Assembly (NCBI RefSeq): GCF_000219215.1
Contig: NC_015726.1
Coordinates: 2,728,001 to 2,792,000 of the forward strand
Length of the DNA stretch: 64,000 nucleotides
Direction of reading: 5' to 3'
Source of the DNA: Cupriavidus necator N-1
GTDB taxonomy: Bacteria; Pseudomonadota; Gammaproteobacteria; Burkholderiales; Burkholderiaceae
The notes beneath the pieces were generated by a model. That model was not told the DNA's origin. It searched no databases and saw only the letters and a list, made by a program, of their open reading frames with translations. This document shows, one piece after another, positions 1 through 8,862 of the stretch. The position numbers and the translations under genes are program-made. Numbering within the stretch: position 1 is the first letter of the stretch; every line of letters starts with the position of its first letter.

Positions 1-2
1 CG

Positions 3-665
3 CGCGCCTCGTGGCAAATGTTCACGATTATGGCAGAGTTCATCGAGGCCACCGAGTACCTCTCCGAGATCCGCCCGGCCGTGTCGATCTACGGCAGCGC
101 GCGCCTGCGCGAGGATTCGCCGTACTACCAGCGCACCATCGAGATCGCCCGGCTGTTTTCGGACGCCGGCTTTGCCGTGATCTCGGGCGGCGGCCCGGGC
201 ATCATGGAAGCGGCCAACAAGGGCGCGCACGCCGGCAAGTCCGCCAGCGTCGGCCTGAACATCGAACTGCCGCACGAGCAGCAGGGCAATCCGTACCAGG
301 ACATTGCCATGCGCTTTCGCCACTTCTTCACGCGCAAGGTCACCTTCGTCAAGAATTCGGACGCCTTCATCGTGATGCCGGGCGGCTTCGGCACGCTCGA
401 CGAACTGGCCGAGGTGCTGACGCTGGTGCAGACCGGCAAGTCGCGCTCGGTGCCGGTGGTCATGTTCGGCAGCCGCTTCTGGAAGGGCCTGCTGGACTGG
501 TTCCGCTTCACGCTGCTGCCGATGGGCCTGATCGCCGAGCACGACCTGGACCTGATGAAGATCGTCGACGAGCCGCACGAAGTGCTGGAAGCGGTCTACG
601 ACTACTACGAGCAGCGCGGCGGCGACAAGCCGATCCCGCCCAAGGAAGAGATGTTCTACCTGTAA
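3..665 (+). CDS. LOG family protein (TIGR00730-type), 5' end cut by the window
   Basis: Nucleotide-processing protein of the lysine-decarboxylase-like LOG family, whose members cleave the N-glycosidic bond of nucleoside monophosphates. The fold signature is visible: a GGGPGIMEAANKGA segment near residue 55 (counting from the ATG at 18) and PGGFGTLDE near residue 120, which carries the family PGGxGTxxE active-site motif. The frame stays open to the left edge, and from memory the residues before the ATG at 18 (ending SWQMFTIMAEF) continue the homologous sequence. The true start therefore probably lies outside the window and the gene is 5'-partial. The substrate cannot be told from sequence. Confidence 0.85.
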   Translation, partial: RASWQMFTIMAEFIEATEYLSEIRPAVSIYGSARLREDSPYYQRTIEIARLFSDAGFAVISGGGPGIMEAANKGAHAGKSASVGLNIELPHEQQGNPYQDIAMRFRHFFTRKVTFVKNSDAFIVMPGGFGTLDELAEVLTLVQTGKSRSVPVVMFGSRFWKGLLDWFRFTLLPMGLIAEHDLDLMKIVDEPHEVLEAVYDYYEQRGGDKPIPPKEEMFYL

Positions 666-773
666 GGCATGGGACGCCAGGCGCGCGGCGCCAAGCCACG
701 TACCCGGCACCCGGCGCCCGTTGCGCAGGTGCCCCCCGGGGCACGGCGGCGGCCTGCGCACGGCAGGAATTGC

Positions 774-779
774 TAGAAT
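774..779 (+). promoter_or_regulatory. Candidate extended -10 (TGCTAGAAT) before the DUF2782 gene
   Basis: TAGAAT is preceded by TG one base upstream, giving an extended -10 element about 107 bp before the start codon at 886. No good -35 is visible at 17 bp, which fits an extended -10 promoter. The rest of 666-885 is GC-rich with nothing else recognisable. Confidence 0.35.
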
Positions 780-885
780 GGAACCTGTCCGTCTGCCAAG
801 CCCGGCGCCGCCGGGTTGCAGTCCAACCGCCGCATGCCGCGGCGCTGCGCGCAAGCTGCGCCGCAGCCCCGCACAGGAGCACCTG

Positions 886-1320
886 ATGACCTCCCCCTCC
901 ACCGCCCGCTCGGTCCGGCCCACGCGGTCTTCCGCCGTGGCCGGCGAGCCTGAATCGCCTGCCAGGCGGTCCGTGTCCAGCCTCGCCGCCGTGGCGGCGG
1001 CCGCGCTGGCGCTGGCTTCCGGCTGGGCCGTCGCGCAGGAAAGCAATGCGCTGACGCAGCAGGAACTGAACCAGATCAACAACCAGCCGATCGCCCCGGC
1101 GGCCAAGTCGCAACTGAACCAGCCGCGCCAGCCGAGCTTCCAGCTCAATGAACGCGATGGCACCCAGGTGCGCGAGTACCGCGACAAGGGACGGGCCACC
1201 GATATCCAGGTCAAATCGGGTTTCGGCACCAAGTACGAGATGAGCAAGCCGGAAGACAGCTCGCCCAAGATCCGCGAGCACGATGTCAACCGCGTGCCTT
1301 CGGTCAACCTGAAGTTCTGA
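886..1320 (+). CDS. DUF2782 domain periplasmic protein
   Basis: Small exported protein of 144 residues, function unknown. The N-terminus is basic, followed by a hydrophobic Ala-rich segment at about residues 25-45 ending near AVAQES, consistent with a signal peptide. The C-terminal part (TQVREYRDKGRATDIQVKSG, then a tyrosine-containing stretch) matches the DUF2782 pattern of an EYR core followed by an I-K/Q-V strand. The start at 886 has CAGGAG at a suitable distance; an in-frame GTG at 721 has no support. It precedes thrB, the same neighbourhood DUF2782 genes have in Pseudomonas, so co-expression with threonine biosynthesis is plausible but unproven. Confidence 0.75.
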   Translation: MTSPSTARSVRPTRSSAVAGEPESPARRSVSSLAAVAAAALALASGWAVAQESNALTQQELNQINNQPIAPAAKSQLNQPRQPSFQLNERDGTQVREYRDKGRATDIQVKSGFGTKYEMSKPEDSSPKIREHDVNRVPSVNLKF

Positions 1321-1451
1321 CCTCGCTTGCCCACGGCCTGGCGTAAGCCCCAGGCCGCGCCGGCCCTCCGGCAGTGTCATGCCGCGGCGGCGGCCCGGAC
1401 TTTGTCCGAAACTGGTGCCCGCCGCTTTCCGATTCGCTTCACACAACGAGT

Positions 1452-2447
1452 ATGGCCGTATTCACCACGGTCTCGCAGGACGAGATCGCCCACTGGCTGC
1501 TGGATTTCAACCTTGGCGAAGTGCGCGAGCTGCGCGGCATCGCCTCGGGCATCGAGAACAGCAATTTCTTCCTCACCATGGAGCACGATGGCCAGACGCG
1601 CCAGTACGTGCTGACCATTTTCGAGCGGCTCACGTTCGCGCAGCTGCCCTACTACCTGCACCTGATGGCGCACCTGGCCGAGCGCGGCATCCGCGTGCCC
1701 GCGCCGATCCCGGCGCGCGACGGCGAGATCCTGCGCCCGCTCAAGGGCAAGCCTGCCACCATCGTCACGCGCCTGCCCGGGGCGTCGCAGCTGGCGCCCG
1801 ACGCGCAGCACTGCGCTGAAGTGGGCGACATGCTGGCACGCATGCACCTGGCCGGCCAGGACTATGCGCGCCAGCAGCCCAACCTGCGCAGCCTGCCCTG
1901 GTGGCAACAGACCGAGCCTGAGATCCTGCCCTTCCTGGATGCCGGCCAGCGCGGGCTGCTGCAGCAGGAGATCGCCCACCAGGCTGCCTTCTTCGCCAGC
2001 GCGGACTACGCCGGCCTGGGCGCAGGCCCGTGCCACTGCGACCTGTTCCGCGACAACGCGCTGTTCGAGGAAGACGGCAGCGGACGCCACCGCCTGGGCG
2101 GCTTTTTCGACTTCTACTTCGCCGGCAACGACAAGTGGCTGTTCGATGTGGCGGTCACCGTCAACGACTGGTGCATCGACCTGGCCAGCGGCGAACTCGA
2201 CCCCGCGCGCACGCAGGCCCTGCTGCGGGCTTATCATGCCGTGAGGCCGCTGACCGCCACCGAGGCCGCGCACTGGCAGGACATGCTGCGCGCGGGTGCG
2301 CTGCGCTTCTGGGTGTCGCGACTGTGGGACTTCTACCTGCCGCGCGAGGCCGACATGCTGCAACCGCACGACCCAACCCATTTCGAACGCATCCTGCGCC
2401 GTCGCATCGGCGCGGACCCTGCAAGCGCCCCGCTCCCCTGGATCTGA
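1452..2447 (+). CDS. thrB: Homoserine kinase (APH-fold type)
   Basis: Phosphorylates L-homoserine to O-phosphohomoserine, the penultimate step of threonine synthesis, in the cytosol. The 331-residue product has the length of the proteobacterial aminoglycoside-phosphotransferase-like ThrB. The N-terminus ([17 protein letters not shown], then [10 protein letters not shown]) is characteristic, and the catalytic loop HCDLFRDN lies near residues 195-202, followed by the metal-binding aspartate in GFFDFYFAG. The ATG at 1452 begins MAVFTTVS as in relatives; an upstream in-frame ATG at 1374 would add an unrelated extension. The next gene starts 5 bp after the stop. Confidence 0.95.
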   Translation: MAVFTTVSQDEIAHWLLDFNLGEVRELRGIASGIENSNFFLTMEHDGQTRQYVLTIFERLTFAQLPYYLHLMAHLAERGIRVPAPIPARDGEILRPLKGKPATIVTRLPGASQLAPDAQHCAEVGDMLARMHLAGQDYARQQPNLRSLPWWQQTEPEILPFLDAGQRGLLQQEIAHQAAFFASADYAGLGAGPCHCDLFRDNALFEEDGSGRHRLGGFFDFYFAGNDKWLFDVAVTVNDWCIDLASGELDPARTQALLRAYHAVRPLTATEAAHWQDMLRAGALRFWVSRLWDFYLPREADMLQPHDPTHFERILRRRIGADPASAPLPWI

Positions 2448-2452
2448 TCCGT

Positions 2453-3259
2453 ATGCAACTACTGGAAGTCCCTGCCAAGGAAGGTTACACCTGGTTCCGC
2501 CAGGGCATCTGGCTGTTCCGCAAGAACCCGCTGACCTTCCTGATGCTGCTGTTCGTCTACCTGATCGCCGCGCAGCTGGCCATCGTGGTGCCGCTGATCG
2601 GCATCATCGCGCTGCTGGTGGTCACCCCCGGCCTGTCGGTCGGCGTGATGACCGCATGCCGCGACGTGATCCAGAACAAGCGGGTGATGCCCACCGTGCT
2701 GCTGGCGGGTTTCCGCGCCAACGGCAAGGAAGCCACGCGCAACCTGCTGGTACTGGGCGGCATCTACGCCGGGCTGGTGTTCGTGCTGGGGCTGATCGCC
2801 GGCTCGGTGGTCGACATGAGCGCGCTGGTGCCGATCGTGCTGAAGGAAGAAGCGCCGACCGCCGAAGCGGTGCGCCAGCTCTACTACGCCATGCTGATCG
2901 GCGCGCTGCTGTACACGCCGATCGCGATGATGTTCTGGTTCGCGCCGCTGCTGGCGGCCTGGCACGGCGTGTCGCCGGTCAAGGCGCTGTTCTTCAGCTG
3001 GACCGCGTGCTGGCGCAACCGCGGCGCGTTCTTCACCTACGCGGTGCTGTTCGCGATGCTGCTGGTGGCGATCCCGTTCTTCCTGGAGGCGGTGTTCAGC
3101 GCCTTCGGCGCGGAGACGGTGCTGTCGTTCCTGGTCACGCCGTATTCGCTGCTGATGCTGGCGATCCTGTACTGCTCGTTCTATGCGACGTACCGGGGCT
3201 GCTTCAACGTGACGCCGCCGGGGGTGGACCCGGCCGCGCCGGCAGCGCCGGGCGCCTGA
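2453..3259 (+). CDS. BPSS1780 family membrane protein
   Basis: Integral membrane protein of 268 residues, function unknown. The opening motif MQLLEVPAKEGYTWFRQGIW is typical of the BPSS1780 family, common in Burkholderiales. About six hydrophobic segments follow, paired around residues 25-60, 95-125, 145-170 and 195-245, and the C-terminus is rich in Pro and Ala. It starts 5 bp after thrB and is probably cotranscribed. The strong terminator immediately downstream closes the unit. Confidence 0.85.
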   Translation: MQLLEVPAKEGYTWFRQGIWLFRKNPLTFLMLLFVYLIAAQLAIVVPLIGIIALLVVTPGLSVGVMTACRDVIQNKRVMPTVLLAGFRANGKEATRNLLVLGGIYAGLVFVLGLIAGSVVDMSALVPIVLKEEAPTAEAVRQLYYAMLIGALLYTPIAMMFWFAPLLAAWHGVSPVKALFFSWTACWRNRGAFFTYAVLFAMLLVAIPFFLEAVFSAFGAETVLSFLVTPYSLLMLAILYCSFYATYRGCFNVTPPGVDPAAPAAPGA

Positions 3260-3261
3260 AC

Positions 3262-3298
3262 AGGCAAAAAAACCGGCAGCGTGCCGGTTTTTTTGCCT
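3262..3298. terminator. Strong bidirectional intrinsic terminator
   Basis: A perfect inverted repeat: AGGCAAAAAAACCGGCA is followed by GCG and then its exact complement. It gives a GC stem flanked by A7 and T7 tracts, so it can stop transcription both from the thrB unit (+) and from sauR (-). Confidence 0.95.
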
Positions 3299-3337
3299 CA
3301 ATCGATCAAGGCCCGCGCTTGCCTCTCGCGTCACGGG

Positions 3338-4096
3338 CTATTCGCAGAACGTCTTCACCATCTCGTCCGCTGCCAGGCGCAGGTCCGGCACGAATCCCAT
3401 CAGCTGGTCCATCGTCATGCGCGCCATTGGCACCTGCACGGCAATCGCCGCGCAGGCGCGGGTCCGGTTGCGCATCACCGGCACCGCGACCGCGATCATG
3501 CCTTCCAGGTTTTCCTGATTGTTGACCCCTAGGCGCCGCTGCCGCGTCTCGGCCAGTTCCGCGTGCAAGGCCTCGGCATTGGTGATGGTGTGCGCCGAGT
3601 GCGCGCGCAGCGGCAGGCTGGCAACCAGGCGCTGGCGCTGCGCGCTCGGCAGGAACGCCAGCAGCAGCTTGCCGCTGGCGGTGCAGTGCAGCGGCACCCG
3701 CGAGCCCGGCTGCAGGTGCATGCGCAGCGGCCATTGCGTTTCCACGCGGTCCAGGTAGACCACGTCGTCACCGGACAGCATGGTCAGGTTGCAGGTCTCA
3801 CCAATCTTGTCGACCAGTTGCTGCAGGATCGCATGGCGCGCCGCCGCCGGACCTGCCTGCATCAGCACATTGACGGCCAGCTGCCGCACGCGCGATGAGC
3901 ACTCGTAGTGGCGGTTGCCAGCCGTGCGCGACACCAGCCACGTGCTTTCCAGCTGCTTGAGGATGCGGTGGACGGTCTGCTTCGGCAACTCGATCGCCTG
4001 CACGATGGCCGCCAGCGACAGGGGTCCGTCGGCCGCGGACAGGATCTCGAGAATGCGGAAGGCGCGCACCGCGGCGGCATTCGAGTGATTGCTCAT
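3338..4096 (-). CDS. sauR: IclR family regulator of sulfoacetate utilisation
   Basis: Transcriptional regulator of 252 residues. An N-terminal winged helix-turn-helix spans about residues 10-65 (AFRILEILSAADGPLSL, then PKQTVHRIL). A C-terminal IclR effector domain contains the typical SGKLLLAFLP segment. It is divergent from sauS, as in C. necator H16, where SauR is the presumed regulator of sauSTU. Sulfoacetate or a derivative is the inferred effector. The 207-bp region shared with sauS contains a candidate operator at 4117-4136. The assignment rests on the neighbouring genes as much as on the sequence itself. Confidence 0.88.
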   Translation of the reverse strand: MSNHSNAAAVRAFRILEILSAADGPLSLAAIVQAIELPKQTVHRILKQLESTWLVSRTAGNRHYECSSRVRQLAVNVLMQAGPAAARHAILQQLVDKIGETCNLTMLSGDDVVYLDRVETQWPLRMHLQPGSRVPLHCTASGKLLLAFLPSAQRQRLVASLPLRAHSAHTITNAEALHAELAETRQRRLGVNNQENLEGMIAVAVPVMRNRTRACAAIAVQVPMARMTMDQLMGFVPDLRLAADEMVKTFCE

Positions 4097-4116
4097 GGAT
4101 CAAATTTAAAGGATTC

Positions 4117-4136
4117 CGGGACGCATGGCCGTCCCG
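4117..4136. promoter_or_regulatory. Candidate SauR operator in the sauR-sauS intergenic region
   Basis: CGGGACG and its complement CGTCCCG form a 7-6-7 inverted repeat 21 bp upstream of sauR. GGGACGG recurs at 4191-4197. A second pair, CTGGATCG (4148-4155) and CGATCCAG (4223-4230), brackets the middle. IclR regulators bind short palindromes in such divergent regions. The binding itself is inferred. Confidence 0.4.
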
Positions 4137-4303
4137 AAAACTGAATTCTGGATCGCACCCCGGCTGCGCGCTCGCGAAAGCGCACAAATTGGGACGGCCT
4201 GTCTGCCCCGCTTCACTAGATTCGATCCAGGGCCGCCGATGGTGCCGCGAAGTGCACGACAAAGCGCGGTGGCCCTAACTGTCCAAACCGCGGAGTCGAA
4301 TCC

Positions 4304-5785
4304 ATGAGTGTGCAAATACTGCATCGCCGGCAGTCCAACAATTCCGATTTGCCCTTACCGACGGCATCCCTGCCCGCGCAGCCAGCGCAAGCCGCGGCCG
4401 AAGCCGTCGCTGCGGTCGTGGCCCGGGCCAGGCAGGCGCAGCGCGAGTTCGCGCGTGCCGACCAGGCCACCGTCGACACGGCAGTCGCCGCTGCGGCGTG
4501 GGCCATCATGGAGCCCGCGCGCAACCGCCAGCTGGCCGAGCGTGCCGTCGCCGACACCGGCCTGGGCAATGTCGACGACAAGATCCGCAAGAACCACCGC
4601 AAGACGCTGGGCCTGCTGCGCGACCTGCATGGCCGCAAGACGGTAGGCGTGATCGCACAGGATGCGGCAGCCGGCATTACCGAGATCGCGCGGCCCGTGG
4701 GCGTGGTGGCGGCCATCACCCCGTCGACCAATCCCGCGGCCACGCCGGCCAACAAGATCATCAACGCGCTCAAGTGCGGCAACAGCGTGATCGTGGCGCC
4801 GTCGCCGAAGGGGCAGGACACCTGCGCGCTGCTGCTGTCGTTCATCCACGCCGAGTTTGCCCGCGCCGGCCTGCCCGCCGACCTGGTCCAGATGCTGCCC
4901 GCGCCGGTCTCGAAGGCCGCGACGGCAGAGCTCATGCGGCAGGCTGACCTGGTGGTCGCGACCGGCTCGCAGGCCAACGTGCGCATGGCCTACACCTGCG
5001 GCACGCCGGCTTTCGGCGTGGGCGCCGGCAATGTGGCATCGATCATCGACGCCAGCGCCGCGCTGGATGACGCGGCCGCCAAGGTGGTGCGCTCCAAGAC
5101 CTTCGACAACGCCACCAGTTGCTCGTCGGAGAACAGCCTGGTCGTGCTCGACGCCGTCTACACGCCCATGCTCGACGCCCTGGCGGCGGTCGACGGCGTG
5201 CTGCTCACGGCTTCGGAGAAAGCGCGGCTGCAGGCGCTGATGTGGCGCGACGGCAAGCTCGCCGGCACCTTCACGGGACAGAGCGCGGCCCGCATTGCCG
5301 AACTCGCCGGGCTGGAACGCGTGCGCGCGCTGCAGCCCGCGATGCTGCTGGTGGAAGAAGCCGGCGTCGGCAGCGACTACCCCTTCTCCGGCGAAAAGCT
5401 CTCGCCCGTGCTGACGCTCTACCGCGCCGCCGACTTCGCGGCGGCGGTCGAGCGCGTGGCGAGCCTGTACGCCTATATGGGCGCCGGGCATTCGGTCAGC
5501 CTGCATTCGTCCAACCCGCGTCATGCGCTGCAGCTCGGGCAGGAACTGCCGGTGGCGCGCGTGATCGTGAACCAGGCGCATTGCTTCGCCACCGGCGGGA
5601 ATTTCGACAACGGCCTGCCGTTCTCGCTGTCGATGGGCTGCGGCACCTGGGGCGGCAACAACTTCTCGGACAACCTCGGCTGGCGCCAATTCCTGAACAT
5701 CACCCGCATCGCCGTGCCCATCGCCGAGCACGTGCCCGATGAATCGGACCTTCTGGGCGATTACTTCGCGAGGGTCGGCAAATGA
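4304..5785 (+). CDS. sauS: Sulfoacetaldehyde dehydrogenase (acylating)
   Basis: CoA-acylating aldehyde dehydrogenase of 493 residues that reduces sulfoacetyl-CoA to sulfoacetaldehyde with NAD(P)H. The family is shown by GVVAAITPSTNP (about residues 142-153), the cofactor-site segment VVATGSQANVRMAY, and the active-site thiol Cys273 in FDNATSCSSEN, the FDNxTxCxSE form typical of acylating enzymes. It resembles the EutE/AdhE-N class rather than ordinary aldehyde dehydrogenases. It is the first gene of sauSTU and its stop overlaps the sauT start by 4 bp, so translation is probably coupled. Identity comes from the four-gene match to C. necator H16. Confidence 0.92.
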   Translation: MSVQILHRRQSNNSDLPLPTASLPAQPAQAAAEAVAAVVARARQAQREFARADQATVDTAVAAAAWAIMEPARNRQLAERAVADTGLGNVDDKIRKNHRKTLGLLRDLHGRKTVGVIAQDAAAGITEIARPVGVVAAITPSTNPAATPANKIINALKCGNSVIVAPSPKGQDTCALLLSFIHAEFARAGLPADLVQMLPAPVSKAATAELMRQADLVVATGSQANVRMAYTCGTPAFGVGAGNVASIIDASAALDDAAAKVVRSKTFDNATSCSSENSLVVLDAVYTPMLDALAAVDGVLLTASEKARLQALMWRDGKLAGTFTGQSAARIAELAGLERVRALQPAMLLVEEAGVGSDYPFSGEKLSPVLTLYRAADFAAAVERVASLYAYMGAGHSVSLHSSNPRHALQLGQELPVARVIVNQAHCFATGGNFDNGLPFSLSMGCGTWGGNNFSDNLGWRQFLNITRIAVPIAEHVPDESDLLGDYFARVGK

Positions 5786-7311
5786 ACGCGCGCACGGAAC
5801 CCGAAGTGTTCGACACGCTTGCCGCGCTGATGGCCGTGCGTGCCGCGCAGTGGCCCGACAAGCCCTACCTGTTGTCCCCGGACAGTGGCCATGCGCTCAC
5901 GTTCGGCGCGCTGGCGGCCGACGCCGGCATGCTCGGCCGCCGCTATGCGGCAGCCGGCCTGGGCAGCGGGCAGACGGTGTCGGTGTACCTGCCCAACGGC
6001 GAGCAGACCGCGCGGCTCCTGCTCGGCACCATGGCTAGCGGGCTGGTCGTCAACCCGATCAACCTGCTGTGCCAGCCAGCGCAGCTGCGCTACATCCTTG
6101 CGCATTCGGATACCCGGCTGGTCTTCACCTGGCCCGACGGAGAAGCCGCCATCCGCGAGGCCCTGCGCGAGACCGGGCTGGACGTGCCGGTGATCGTCAC
6201 CGCGCCCGACGCCAACAGCCTGCCGGCACTGCCCGCCACGCATGACGCTGCGTCGCCACTGCCCCCACCCCAGCCGGACGCGCCCGCGCTGCTCATGTAC
6301 ACGTCCGGCACCACCGGCACGCCCAAAGGCGTGCTGCTGACGCAGCGCAACCTGATGGCCAATGGCGCCAACGTCAGCCGCGAGCACTGCCTCGGGCCGG
6401 CCGACCGGGTGCTGGCGACGCTGCCGCTGTACCACATCAATGGCCTGGTCGTGACCGCGATCGCGCCGCTGGTGCATAGCGGCTCGGTGGTGATGCCGAT
6501 GCGATTTTCCGCCGGCGCGTTCTGGCAGGACAGCGCGCGCCACGGCTGCACCTGGCTGAACGTGGTGCCGACCATCATCGCCTACCTGCTGAACGATCCG
6601 CACGGCCAGGCCCCGGCCGGCGTGCGCTTCTGCCGCTCGGCCTCGGCGGCGCTGCCGCCCGAGCATCACCGCGCCTTCGAGGCGCGCTTCGGCATCGGCG
6701 TGATCGAGACCATGGGCATGACCGAGACTGCCGCACCGGCGTTCAGCAATCCGCTCGACCCGGGCCGGCGGCGCATCGGCAGCATCGGCCAGCCTTCTGG
6801 CACGCGCGCACGCGTGCTCGGTCGCGACGGCAAGCCGGTGCCTGACGGACGGGTCGGCGAGATCGTGCTGCAGGGCGAGAGCGTGATGGCGGGCTACTAC
6901 AAGGCGCCGGACATCACGCGCGAGGCCTTTACGCACGACGGCTGGCTGCGCACGGGCGACCTCGGCTACCGCGACGCCGATGGCTATTTCTACATCACCG
7001 GGCGCGCCAAGGAACTGATCATCAAGGGCGGCGAGAACATCGCCCCGCGCGAGATCGACGAGGCGCTGCTGCGCCATCCGGCCGTGCTCGAAGCCGCGGC
7101 GGTCGGCGTGCCGGACCCGGCCTACGGGCAGGAGATCGTCGCCTACGTGGTCATGCGCGAGGCCGCGCACTGCGACGACGCAGCGCTGCGCGCGCATTGC
7201 CTGCGCGAGCTGGGCCGCTACAAGACGCCGAAGGAGTTCCGCTTTATCGCCGAGCTGCCGCGCGGCCCGTCCGGCAAGGTGCAGCGGCTGAAGCTGCTCG
7301 ACCACGTCTGA
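5782..7311 (+). CDS. sauT: Sulfoacetate-CoA ligase (AMP-forming)
   Basis: Acyl-adenylate-forming enzyme of 509 residues that activates sulfoacetate to sulfoacetyl-CoA using ATP and CoA, feeding SauS. ANL-superfamily motifs are present: the phosphate loop YTSGTTGTPKG near residues 173-183, the adenine-site region GMTETAAPAFS, the hinge block GWLRTGDLGYRDADGYFYITGR, and the C-terminal PRGPSGKVQRLKL with the catalytic lysine. The ATG at 5782 lies inside the sauS stop (ATGA overlap). A gap of 215 bp with a GC-rich stem-loop separates it from sauU. Confidence 0.9.
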   Translation: MNARTEPEVFDTLAALMAVRAAQWPDKPYLLSPDSGHALTFGALAADAGMLGRRYAAAGLGSGQTVSVYLPNGEQTARLLLGTMASGLVVNPINLLCQPAQLRYILAHSDTRLVFTWPDGEAAIREALRETGLDVPVIVTAPDANSLPALPATHDAASPLPPPQPDAPALLMYTSGTTGTPKGVLLTQRNLMANGANVSREHCLGPADRVLATLPLYHINGLVVTAIAPLVHSGSVVMPMRFSAGAFWQDSARHGCTWLNVVPTIIAYLLNDPHGQAPAGVRFCRSASAALPPEHHRAFEARFGIGVIETMGMTETAAPAFSNPLDPGRRRIGSIGQPSGTRARVLGRDGKPVPDGRVGEIVLQGESVMAGYYKAPDITREAFTHDGWLRTGDLGYRDADGYFYITGRAKELIIKGGENIAPREIDEALLRHPAVLEAAAVGVPDPAYGQEIVAYVVMREAAHCDDAALRAHCLRELGRYKTPKEFRFIAELPRGPSGKVQRLKLLDHV

Positions 7312-7420
7312 ACCTTCCCTCCCTTTCCACAACCCTAGCCAAGGAGCCTGCCCGACCAGAATCCACCAGACCAGGAGACACGACTCAAGACTGCAGACAG
7401 ATTGCTCAAGGACGGGGCAG

Positions 7421-7447
7421 CGCGGCCGGCGCCGCGCCCCGGCCGCG
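7421..7447. other. GC-rich stem-loop between sauT and sauU
   Basis: CGCGGCCGG pairs with CCGGCCGCG across a 9-base loop in the otherwise empty gap 7312-7526. There is no T-tract, so it is not a standard terminator. It could stabilise the sauST message or damp expression of sauU. I saw no convincing gene in this gap. Confidence 0.5.
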
Positions 7448-7526
7448 CCGCAAGCGCATGGCTACGGACCGTGCGCCGGCCGCCGCCCCGTCAACACCAC
7501 GCGCGCGCCGCGCATAGGAGGTGGTT

Positions 7527-8819
7527 ATGAAGCAACGCATCAAGACCCGGCACATGATCCTGGGCGTCATGTGCCTGATGTATTTCATCGCCTATATCGA
7601 CCGCGTCAACATCTCGGTCGCCGCCCCCCTGATCCGCGAGGAAATGGGGCTGACCACATCGCAGCTGGGGCTGGTGTTCTCGGCCTTTGCCTACCCCTAT
7701 GCCGCCATGCAGATCCTCGGCGGCTGGATGGCCGACAAGTTCGGGCCCAAGAAGGTGCTGATCGTGCTGTCGTTGATCTGGGGCGTGGCCACCGTGCTGA
7801 CCGGCTTCGCGGGCAGCGTGCTGATGCTGGTGGTGTTGCGCTTCGTGCTGGGAATCGGCGAAGGCGGTGCATTCCCGACCGCGACGCGCGCCTTCACCTA
7901 CTGGATGCCGGTGGCGGAGCGCGGTTTCGCGCAGGGCATCACCCACAGCTTCGCGCGGCTGGGCGGTGCGATCACGCCGCCGATCGTGCTGGTCATCGTG
8001 GCCGCCGCCGGCTGGCGCGAAGCCTTCATCGTGCTGGGCGCGGTCAGCCTCGGCTGGACCTTGCTGTACGCCTTCTTTTTCAAGGATTCGCCCGACAAAC
8101 ACCGCCGCGTGACGGCGCAGGAGCTGCAGGAAATCGGCTACCGGCGCGGCGATAGCCAGCAGGCAGCCAAGGTGGCCACGCCGTGGCGGCGCCTGTTCCG
8201 GCGCATGTGGCTGGTGACCTTCGTCGACTTCTGCTACGGCTGGTCGCTGTGGGTCTACCTGACGTGGTTGCCCTCGTACCTGAAGGAGGCGCGCGGCTTC
8301 GACCTGAAGCAGCTGGCCTTGTTCACGGCATTGCCACTGATGGCGGGCGTGGTCGGCGACACGCTCGGCGGCGTGCTGTCGGACCGCATCTACCGGCGCA
8401 CCGGCAACCTGCGCCTGGCGCGCGGTTCGATCCTGTTCGTGGGGCTGGCCGGCTCGCTGATGTTCATCGTGCCGATGACCTCTACGGGCGATGCCGTCAA
8501 CGCCGTGATCCTGCTGTCGCTGTCGTTCTTCTTCCTGGAGCTGACCAACGCGGTGCTGTGGAGCCTGCCGCTGGACATCGCCGGCAAGTACGCCGGCACC
8601 GCGGGCGGCATGATGAACACCGGCTTCGGCGTAGCCGGCATGGTGTCGCCGGTGGTATTCGGCTACCTGATCGAGCGGACCGGCAGCTATGACCTGCCGT
8701 TCATGATCTCGGCGGCGCTGCTCGGGGTTGGCGCGCTGGCCTCGCTGTTCATCAATCCGCTGCTGACGGTGGACAGCCCCGACGAAAAGGCTGGCGAGGT
8801 CCGCCACGCCCTGCCCTGA
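7527..8819 (+). CDS. sauU: Sulfoacetate MFS transporter
   Basis: Major facilitator superfamily permease of 430 residues, probably bringing sulfoacetate across the inner membrane. Twelve hydrophobic segments are evident. The start is typical of the anion:cation symporter family (HMILGVMCLMYFIAYIDRVNISVAAP), and the loop 2-3 motif GGWMADKFGPKKVL lies near residues 70-83. The ATG at 7527 follows an excellent Shine-Dalgarno (AGGAGGTG); a GTG at 7521 lies within that site and is rejected. It is the last gene of the sau cluster and converges on uvrD with only 43 bp between the stops. Confidence 0.9.
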   Translation: MKQRIKTRHMILGVMCLMYFIAYIDRVNISVAAPLIREEMGLTTSQLGLVFSAFAYPYAAMQILGGWMADKFGPKKVLIVLSLIWGVATVLTGFAGSVLMLVVLRFVLGIGEGGAFPTATRAFTYWMPVAERGFAQGITHSFARLGGAITPPIVLVIVAAAGWREAFIVLGAVSLGWTLLYAFFFKDSPDKHRRVTAQELQEIGYRRGDSQQAAKVATPWRRLFRRMWLVTFVDFCYGWSLWVYLTWLPSYLKEARGFDLKQLALFTALPLMAGVVGDTLGGVLSDRIYRRTGNLRLARGSILFVGLAGSLMFIVPMTSTGDAVNAVILLSLSFFFLELTNAVLWSLPLDIAGKYAGTAGGMMNTGFGVAGMVSPVVFGYLIERTGSYDLPFMISAALLGVGALASLFINPLLTVDSPDEKAGEVRHALP

Positions 8820-8862
8820 GCCGCCCGGGGCGCGGCATGGCGCGCAGCGAAGCCGGACCCGC

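Noticed and set aside
721..885. An N-terminal extension of the DUF2782 protein
   Set aside because: It has no ribosome site and would run through a likely promoter; the ATG at 886 gives a normal signal peptide.
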